In this document: piece by piece, positions 58,808-64,000 of the stretch | Position numbering within the stretch: position 1 is the stretch's first letter | Layout of the letters: every line of letters begins with the position of its first letter | NCBI GenBank assembly: GCA_018266105.1 | Contig: JAFEBA010000016.1 | Span: forward strand, 10,666 to 74,665 | Direction of reading: 5' to 3' | Source: a bacterium | GTDB taxonomy: Bacteria; Vulcanimicrobiota; Xenobia; Xenobiales; JADMJV01 | DNA length: 64,000 nt | The notes under the pieces: generated by a model | What the model saw: the letters and a program-made list of their open reading frames with translations, nothing else | What the model was told of the DNA's origin: nothing | Database searches by the model: none | Translations under genes and position numbers: made by a program

Positions 58808-59790
58808 CGTATGCGCGCTCGGAACCCGATATTGTCTGGGAAAAGAGTCTTTTGCAGGTATCTAAGTTTCTTATGGAGTCCGCGGGTGGCCCAAAGGGGT
58901 GTGAGCATGCCCAGGTAGTCCGGGGCGGTGCGAGCCAGGATGCGCTTGAGGATAAATGGAGTTACGGGGTCCCAAACTCTGGGAGGGGCGCAGGCCTGCT
59001 TGAGCGCCTGGGGTAAGTCCATATCAAACCAGTGTTTCAGGCATTCGCCCGCCAGCCACAGATGTCGTTGGGCACGATAGTGTTGCACAGCCTGGGCCAG
59101 GACGGCTGGGTTTTGTTGATTCATCAGGATCACCAGATCGACCAGCCAGTTGACCCGTGAGAAGGCGTGCTTGGCTCCGTGAAAGAGCGACAAAATGAAT
59201 TCGTGCCTGAAATGAAGACGCAAGACCTTTCCGCTTCTGGGGTCCAGGGGAACGGCTTCGCGGAACCAGCTGTCAGGGTCGTTTTCCAAAGCTCCGGCCA
59301 GTTGATGCAGCGGATGATTGTGAAGGTCCAGGTAGATCCCTTCCCTAAGGGCTTCACCCTGTCGTTCACCTACGAAGTAGCCCAACTCGCGCAGGATCAT
59401 CACTAACTTCTCTTTGCCGGCTTTCGGGATGGCCAGGTCGATGTCTCCGAAAGCTCGCTGTCCCGGTCGGTAGCCTCCGGAAAAAGCCAGGGAGCAGCCC
59501 TTGAAGGTTACGATCGGAATACCCAGGCCCTCGGTCCTGGTGGAGAGCTCCTTGAGCACGGCCAGGCAGCGCATTTCCCAGATAATGCAGGCCATAAAGT
59601 CTGATTTCATGGTATCGCTGAGATTGCCGTGAACCTGGCTACAACGCTGCAGCGCCAGTCCCCAGAGGCCTTCAGACTGGAGACTACGATAGGCTGATTG
59701 GATCTCATCGGGGCCAGGCGGAGACTCCAGCTCAAAAAGGCTGCGTACGACTCTGGCTACGATTGAGTCTGGTCTGATGGGGACGGGCAC
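58750..59790 (-). CDS. Nucleotidyltransferase-fold family protein (NTP_transf_5-like)
   Basis: A 346-residue protein resembling the uncharacterised nucleotidyltransferase family PF14907. The core is VTFKGCSLAFSGGYRPGQRAFGDIDLAIPK, where R-x(3)-DIDL is the metal-binding Asp pair. Next is YLDLHNHPLHQ, a conserved Asp-x-His pattern, then a helical C-terminal part. Members are frequent in polysaccharide and natural-product loci but the transferred group is unknown. The GTG start at 59790 is 2 bp after the stop of the GT4 gene, so it is the last gene of a four-gene minus-strand run (asparagine synthase, WbpI, GT4, this gene). Confidence 0.75.
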   Translation of the reverse strand: MPVPIRPDSIVARVVRSLFELESPPGPDEIQSAYRSLQSEGLWGLALQRCSQVHGNLSDTMKSDFMACIIWEMRCLAVLKELSTRTEGLGIPIVTFKGCSLAFSGGYRPGQRAFGDIDLAIPKAGKEKLVMILRELGYFVGERQGEALREGIYLDLHNHPLHQLAGALENDPDSWFREAVPLDPRSGKVLRLHFRHEFILSLFHGAKHAFSRVNWLVDLVILMNQQNPAVLAQAVQHYRAQRHLWLAGECLKHWFDMDLPQALKQACAPPRVWDPVTPFILKRILARTAPDYLGMLTPLWATRGLHKKLRYLQKTLFPDNIGFRARIRQLLKMALELRSEQAKRDS

Positions 59791-59792
59791 CG

Positions 59793-61052
59793 TTAAAGGA
59801 ACTCTCTGAACAATTCGGCCAGGCGCCTGGCGTTGTGGGCGGCTGAATATTCCAGGCGCACCGGCCGGCTTTGGAAATAGTCAGGCCGTCCCTGGCTGAA
59901 CTCCTCCACCAGCCACTCCAGATGCCTGGCCATGCCCGCACTATCGGGGCGCGTGAAGCTGTGACTTCTTTCGCCAGCGATAAAGTTCGCACATTCGCTG
60001 CCGGCGTCGGTCACGGCCAGGATGGGTTTACCCGTTAAGTGGTAATCGAGAAGCTTGGATAGAAAGTAGACTCTAAGGTCCTCGCGGTCCACAGGAAAGT
60101 CGATCAGCAAGAGCACATCGGCCGATTGCTGCAGGCGAATGGCTTCCTGGTAGGTATCCAGGGGGCCCAGGTAGTTCACGCCCGATTCGGCGTATTTACT
60201 CAGGATTGCTCGATTTTGTCGGTCCACGTGGCCGGCAAAGATCACTTCCAGGCGTTCTTTGTATTTGGTTTCGAGCATGCTCAGGGCGCGCAAGAATGGT
60301 TCCGGGCTTCGACTCCCGGCCAGCCCACCCGTATGCACCAGGCGCAGCTTGGTGCGACCCTGGTTGCTGAAGGAAGTGGGAGCAACCACATCCTCCGGAT
60401 CGTAAACATTGGGGTAGAACTCGAACCGTTTATTCAGGTCAGCATACTTCTTTTGGTAGTACTGGATGGTGCGGTGGGAGGTCAGGCAGATCACGTCGGC
60501 CGCCTCAAAGCACATTCTCTCGAGCTGCTGGTTATATTGGCGGGCTCGTTGGCTCCCATACTCGATGTGGGGTGAATCTGCCCAGGGATCGCTCAGGTGA
60601 AAGAGCCAGGGCACTTTGAAATGTCTTTTGAGTTTCAGGGCCATCAGGGCCGAGCTAGCCGGAAACGAACGAGAGTAGATCAGGCCAGGGGTCGACCGGA
60701 GTTGGCGGGCGGCCCGCCACCATTGGTGGTGAAAAGTAAATTTGGAGTCCGGTGAGTAAGCCAGGCTCGGCCAGAGCTTGCGTAGGAGAAAATTGGTGTA
60801 TTTGTTCTCGAAAATAGGCAGTTCAACCCGCTGACGCAGGCCCTGGGCGCTGGGGGCAAGGGAGGCGTCGAAAGGCATGTTTAAGGTAGGGACTCGGGAG
60901 GTCACGACGTCGATGGGAAGCTCGGGCCCGCACTCACCGATCAAGTACTTTAGATACTTGGAAACCTGTAAGCCCTCCGAGTCGAACTTGGGAGGAAAGG
61001 CAATGCTCACAAAAAGAACGGATTGACCGGCGTTTCCGTTGACCCTGGACAA
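59793..61052 (-). CDS. Glycosyltransferase family 4-like protein
   Basis: A 419-residue GT-B transferase. The N-terminus VLFVSIAFPPKFDSEGLQVS resembles the acceptor loop of GT4 enzymes. Next are PWLFHLSDPWADSPH, CLTSHRTIQYY, YPNVYDPED and LVHTGGLAGSRSPEPFLRAL, and the donor-site region DVLLLIDFPVDREDLRVYFLSKLLDYHLTGKPILAV. The usual first Glu of the E-x7-E pair is replaced in that stretch, so it is a divergent member. The TTG start at 61052 has AGGAG 8 bases upstream. It follows wbpI by 4 bp and may add the diacetamido-mannuronate made there (inference). Confidence 0.84.
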   Translation of the reverse strand: MSRVNGNAGQSVLFVSIAFPPKFDSEGLQVSKYLKYLIGECGPELPIDVVTSRVPTLNMPFDASLAPSAQGLRQRVELPIFENKYTNFLLRKLWPSLAYSPDSKFTFHHQWWRAARQLRSTPGLIYSRSFPASSALMALKLKRHFKVPWLFHLSDPWADSPHIEYGSQRARQYNQQLERMCFEAADVICLTSHRTIQYYQKKYADLNKRFEFYPNVYDPEDVVAPTSFSNQGRTKLRLVHTGGLAGSRSPEPFLRALSMLETKYKERLEVIFAGHVDRQNRAILSKYAESGVNYLGPLDTYQEAIRLQQSADVLLLIDFPVDREDLRVYFLSKLLDYHLTGKPILAVTDAGSECANFIAGERSHSFTRPDSAGMARHLEWLVEEFSQGRPDYFQSRPVRLEYSAAHNARRLAELFREFL

Positions 61053-61056
61053 GAAG

Positions 61057-62112
61057 CTATCTCCTGTTCAGGTATTCGAAGGTGATTTGGGCCATTCTCT
61101 GGGCGGAGTCGCCCACTCCGTAGGGCGTGCCGAAACGAGGAGGCTGACCGTGCTGGAGAATCTCGGGGACTTTCCGCAGGTCATCTCCGACCAGGGTATT
61201 GCATCCGTTTTCAAGTGTCTCCAGCCATTCCGTCTCAGTGCGCATGGTGATGCAACGTTTTTCCAACAGATAGGCTTCTTTTTGAATGCCACCGGAGTCG
61301 GTGATGACACACTCGGAGAACTTTTGGTAAGCCAGGCAATCCTGGTATCCGACCGGCTCAATGAAAGCGATCTTGGGGAAGTTCTCGGTGGAGAGGCCCT
61401 CGCGCTGCATGACCCCACGAGTACGAGGATGAATGGGCAGAACCACACCATAGGGCAAGCCGTTGAGGACTTCCAAGATCTCCTTGAGTCGAGCAGGGTC
61501 GTCGGTGTTATAGGGGCGGTGGATGGTTGCGAAGGCATAGGCTTCCGATTTCTTTGGGGTCAACCCGGCTGCCCTTGATTTTAAGACATCGCACATCACG
61601 TCGCCGGTATTGTGGACTCCCTTGGTAACGCCCTCGGTCCGCAAGTTGTCCACGGCCGTTTGGGTTGGCGCGAAGAGCAAATTTGAAATGTGGTCCGTCA
61701 GCACCCGATTGATCTCCTCAGGCATAGCCCGGTTAAAGCTGCGCAGTCCGGCCTCAATGTGGACCAGCGGGATGCCGAGTTTGGAGGCAGCCAGGGCCCC
61801 CGCCAGGGTGGAGTTGGTGTCGCCGTAAACAACCACTGCGTCGGGGCGATGGCTCATCAGCACATCTTCAATCGAAATCAGCATGGATGCTGTTTGAGCG
61901 CCGTGTCGAGGGGTGCGCGAGGTGTCCTCGAGAATAAAGTCCGGTTCGGGTATCTGCAGTTCCTCAAAGAACTGCTTACTCATGTTGTGGTCATAATGCT
62001 GAGACGTATGCACCGTAAGCGTCTTGAAGTGCTGACGAAAGGCCTCAACCACGGGCTTATGCTTGATGAACTGAGGTCGGGCGCCTACGACGCAAAAAAC
62101 TGACTGCGTCAC
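61057..62112 (-). CDS. wbpI: UDP-GlcNAc(3NAc)A / UDP-GlcNAc 2-epimerase, WbpI/WecB-like
   Basis: A 351-residue non-hydrolysing 2-epimerase. Diagnostic features are GARPQFIKHKPVVEAF, HTSQHYDHNMSKQFF, HGAQTASMLISIE, YGDTNSTLAGALAASKL, HIEAGLRSFNRAMPEEINR and SGGIQKEAYLLEKRCITMRT. The QFIK form of the N-terminal motif, in place of the IKMAP of WecB, fits WbpI, which turns UDP-GlcNAc(3NAc)A into the ManNAc(3NAc)A derivative, the last step after WbpA-B-E-D. The GTG start at 62112 has AAGGAG 7 bases upstream. WecB activity on UDP-GlcNAc remains possible. Confidence 0.88.
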   Translation of the reverse strand: MTQSVFCVVGARPQFIKHKPVVEAFRQHFKTLTVHTSQHYDHNMSKQFFEELQIPEPDFILEDTSRTPRHGAQTASMLISIEDVLMSHRPDAVVVYGDTNSTLAGALAASKLGIPLVHIEAGLRSFNRAMPEEINRVLTDHISNLLFAPTQTAVDNLRTEGVTKGVHNTGDVMCDVLKSRAAGLTPKKSEAYAFATIHRPYNTDDPARLKEILEVLNGLPYGVVLPIHPRTRGVMQREGLSTENFPKIAFIEPVGYQDCLAYQKFSECVITDSGGIQKEAYLLEKRCITMRTETEWLETLENGCNTLVGDDLRKVPEILQHGQPPRFGTPYGVGDSAQRMAQITFEYLNRR

Positions 62113-62210
62113 CTAAATTCTCCTTCAAAACGACTCCAGAGTCGCTCGAGTCTAACGCCACTGGGACGCGGCCCTTGCCTTTGTAAAGTCGGGCCGGGTT
62201 CCTTCCCAGC

Positions 62211-64000
62211 TTATGACTTCAGCAGGATGTGGGCATTCAAGATCGGCCAGAAACCCGAGCACTCTTCATCGGTCCAGGTCTTGGCAAGGGTGCGGCCTTC
62301 CACAAACTTTCTCACTTGCTCGGCTTTGATATAAGGGTTTTCTAGAAAGTCGCGGGAGCCGACCTCGTCGAGGAGATACTGACTCATACTGCCGTTGAAC
62401 CATTCGCGAAGTGGCGAGCCCAGTCCGATCTTCAGTTTCCGAGTCCGGATGGATTCAGGCATGACGCCCTTCATCGCATCTCGCAAAATGCGTTTGGTAT
62501 AGCCGCCGCCGAGCTTGCTCTCGGGTCGTAACGAGAACAGGTAGCTGACCAGGCGATAATCCATAAAGGGCATGCGGATCTCAATGCCGTGTTGCATCGA
62601 GCCACGATCGAAATCCCTGAGATTGTAGGGCAGTTCGGCGTAGTGAAAGTTTCGGTAGTTGATGGGGTCGTCCACGCTTCGGTTCATTCTGCTCTCAAAA
62701 TCCTGGGTAAGGAAAGGCAGGCGGTCCAACTTTTCGGCCTGAACCCACGGGTTGAGCCTGACTTCCGGTAAACCAGGCTGGCTCAAGAGAGCGGATACGG
62801 CTCCTCTCGCGCGTCGGAGCACCCGTCGTAATCCGCTCGGCTGGCTGACTGGAGTCTCCTGCTCAAAGCGTGCCATTGCTCTCTGGCGCTCGTCTTCGAA
62901 CATCATCTCCAGGTAAATTTCGCGGTACTGGTCTGCCCTGGGATCTCCATTCTGACGGGCTCTCTGGTAGGCCGCATAAACCGAACTCCGATATCCAAAC
63001 AGCAACTCGTCCACTCCGTGTCCGTCCAGTGACACGATAATGCGGTTTTGGCGCATGCCTTTATAGACATCGGTCAGACAAATCAATGGCGTGCCGGAGA
63101 GTCCGTCAAACAGCCGGGTGGTGGCTTCAATGTCGGTCACCAGCTGGGAGTAGTCGGGGCTGAGGTAGTGGGCCTGACCCTGGACGTGGGCCACCACCTC
63201 TTCAGCAAAGTGACGCTCATCCACTTTCGTGTTGGGGAAGGTGGCCACAAAGGCGGTTTGCCAATTGTCGGGCAAACGCTCGACCTGACTTCCTTGCCTG
63301 GCCATCAGCTGATGAAGGGTGCAGTAAACCGCCGATGAGTCCACCCCTCCGCTCAGAGCTGAGGCGACCGGCACGTCCGAGCGCAGGCGCAGACGGCAGG
63401 CGGATTCAAAGAGCTGTTGGAACTCCTCCACTTGCTGGCTGTATGCTGGGGCCGGCGAGACCGTGTGTTCCAGAGTGTCCCACCAGCGTTCCTGAAGAAA
63501 CGGCTGGCCCGGCCTCAGTTCGGCGCAATGACCTGGTAGAAGTTGATAGATGTCTCTATAAATTGTGTAACCGTAGGCTTCCAGGGAGGAAAAGTCGCAG
63601 AGAGAGCGCTGAAACGTACGTTCGTCCAGCCGCCGATTGTAGTCTGCCAGGTGCTTGAAAGCCAGGGTCTCTGAGGCGAATGCAAAGAGTCGTCCCGGCT
63701 GAAACAAGTAATGAAGGGGTTTGACCCCAAACCGGTCGCGCGACAGAAAGAGGCTCTTCCGCTGTCGGTCGTAGATGGCCAGCGCCCACATACCGTTGAA
63801 GCGAAGCTGGCAGTCGCGACCCCAATGCTGGTAGGCGGCAAGAATCACCTCGGTATCCGAGTCGCTGCGAAAGCAAAAGCCTTTCTGGCTGAGCTCGTGG
63901 CGGAGCTCCAAAAAGTTGTAGACTTCACCGTTAAAAGTAATGGCAAAGCGCCCATCGGGGGTTTCCATCGGTTGATGGCCACCTTCCGAGAGGTCCAGAA
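62211..64000 (-). CDS. asnB: Asparagine synthase homologue 2 (5' end beyond window)
   Basis: The C-terminal ~595 residues of a second asparagine-synthase-type amidotransferase; the frame runs off the right edge, where the last codons read LDLSEGGHQPM, the family's glutaminase segment, so the start lies outside. Present are ITFNGEVYNFLELR, the PP-loop SALSGGVDSSAV, LSGTPLICL and VSLDGHGVDELLFGY. The last motif differs from the usual GDGGDELFGGY by a Leu before the Asp, a His between the glycines and a Val, as in some polysaccharide-locus members. RTRKLKIGLGSPLREWF is near the end. It is 98 bp upstream of wbpI on the same strand. The two AsnB homologues differ clearly from each other, so they may amidate different acids. 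Confidence 0.92.
   Translation of the reverse strand, partial: LDLSEGGHQPMETPDGRFAITFNGEVYNFLELRHELSQKGFCFRSDSDTEVILAAYQHWGRDCQLRFNGMWALAIYDRQRKSLFLSRDRFGVKPLHYLFQPGRLFAFASETLAFKHLADYNRRLDERTFQRSLCDFSSLEAYGYTIYRDIYQLLPGHCAELRPGQPFLQERWWDTLEHTVSPAPAYSQQVEEFQQLFESACRLRLRSDVPVASALSGGVDSSAVYCTLHQLMARQGSQVERLPDNWQTAFVATFPNTKVDERHFAEEVVAHVQGQAHYLSPDYSQLVTDIEATTRLFDGLSGTPLICLTDVYKGMRQNRIIVSLDGHGVDELLFGYRSSVYAAYQRARQNGDPRADQYREIYLEMMFEDERQRAMARFEQETPVSQPSGLRRVLRRARGAVSALLSQPGLPEVRLNPWVQAEKLDRLPFLTQDFESRMNRSVDDPINYRNFHYAELPYNLRDFDRGSMQHGIEIRMPFMDYRLVSYLFSLRPESKLGGGYTKRILRDAMKGVMPESIRTRKLKIGLGSPLREWFNGSMSQYLLDEVGSRDFLENPYIKAEQVRKFVEGRTLAKTWTDEECSGFWPILNAHILLKS

Noticed and set aside
62169..62196. Inverted repeat CGGCCC / GGGCCG between the second asparagine synthase gene and wbpI
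   Set aside because: The arms are only 6 bp with a 16-nt loop and there is no T-run on either strand, so it is not called a terminator.
1..64000. Mobile elements, phage genes, tRNA and rRNA genes, CRISPR arrays
   Set aside because: I looked for transposase-like proteins, terminal repeats, conserved tRNA arms and regularly spaced repeats and saw none convincing. Short elements could be missed by eye.

Overview
The window is a gene-dense, GC-rich bacterial chromosome segment (roughly 55-60% GC by eye). I see no transposases, phage genes, tRNAs, rRNAs or CRISPR arrays. A Wza-type export protein together with Wzz-like chain-length proteins points to a diderm (two-membrane) bacterium. The host phylum cannot be fixed from the sequence alone. 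Large unfamiliar proteins with Pro/Ala/Gln-rich leaders and glycine-zipper segments, and scattered gene order, suggest an uncultivated or poorly sampled lineage; that is inference.

Layout. (1) 1-7.7 kb: a plus-strand run with the end of a GH3 beta-glucosidase, a GH13 alpha-amylase-like enzyme with a long extra N-terminus, a patatin-like lipase, a secreted DUF4838-type protein and the NAD(P)H-hydrate repair enzyme. The amylase, patatin and DUF4838 genes overlap at start/stop codons. (2) 7.65-13.9 kb: an unrecognised protein, a 1306-residue membrane-anchored coiled-coil protein with a glycine-rich end, and a YkgJ-type cysteine-cluster protein fused to a repeat region. (3) 13.9-18.9 kb: nucleotide-sugar genes (GDP-mannose 4,6-dehydratase, WbpA-like dehydrogenase, UDP-glucose dehydrogenase) with a PP2C phosphatase between them. 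(4) 18.9-21.5 kb: a housekeeping island, rplM-rpsI-rpoZ, with a good promoter, a leader hairpin and a terminator, followed by a PilT-like protein whose ATPase motifs are broken. (5) 21.5 kb to the end: a very large surface-polysaccharide locus transcribed in many short blocks on both strands.

The polysaccharide locus encodes: precursor synthesis for UDP-xylose, UDP-galacturonate and a diacetamido-mannuronate (WbpA, fused WbpB-WbpD, WbpE, WbpI, plus a WbpG-type amidotransferase); six GT4-like glycosyltransferases; two asparagine-synthase-type amidotransferases; two candidate polymerase/ligase membrane proteins; a PglK-like ABC flippase; four polysaccharide co-polymerase (Wzz-like) proteins; a separate tyrosine kinase with a Gly-Tyr tail; and a Wza-like exporter.

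The most interesting feature is at 46.8-52.4 kb. An FkbH-type glyceryl-loading enzyme, a free acyl carrier protein, an MBOAT membrane acyltransferase and a membrane-anchored SGNH protein sit together with the Wza gene. This matches the Dlt system part for part (activating enzyme, carrier, MBOAT, SGNH), but with FkbH in place of DltA. I propose that it puts glycerate, or another FkbH-loaded acyl group, on the exported polysaccharide. A second unusual gene is at 29.7-30.7 kb: two PqqD-like domains, then an internal Tat signal, then a 12-cysteine domain.

Start sites were chosen by ribosome-binding sites, overlaps and family starts; GTG and TTG starts are common here. Eight convergent gene pairs overlap at their 3' ends.
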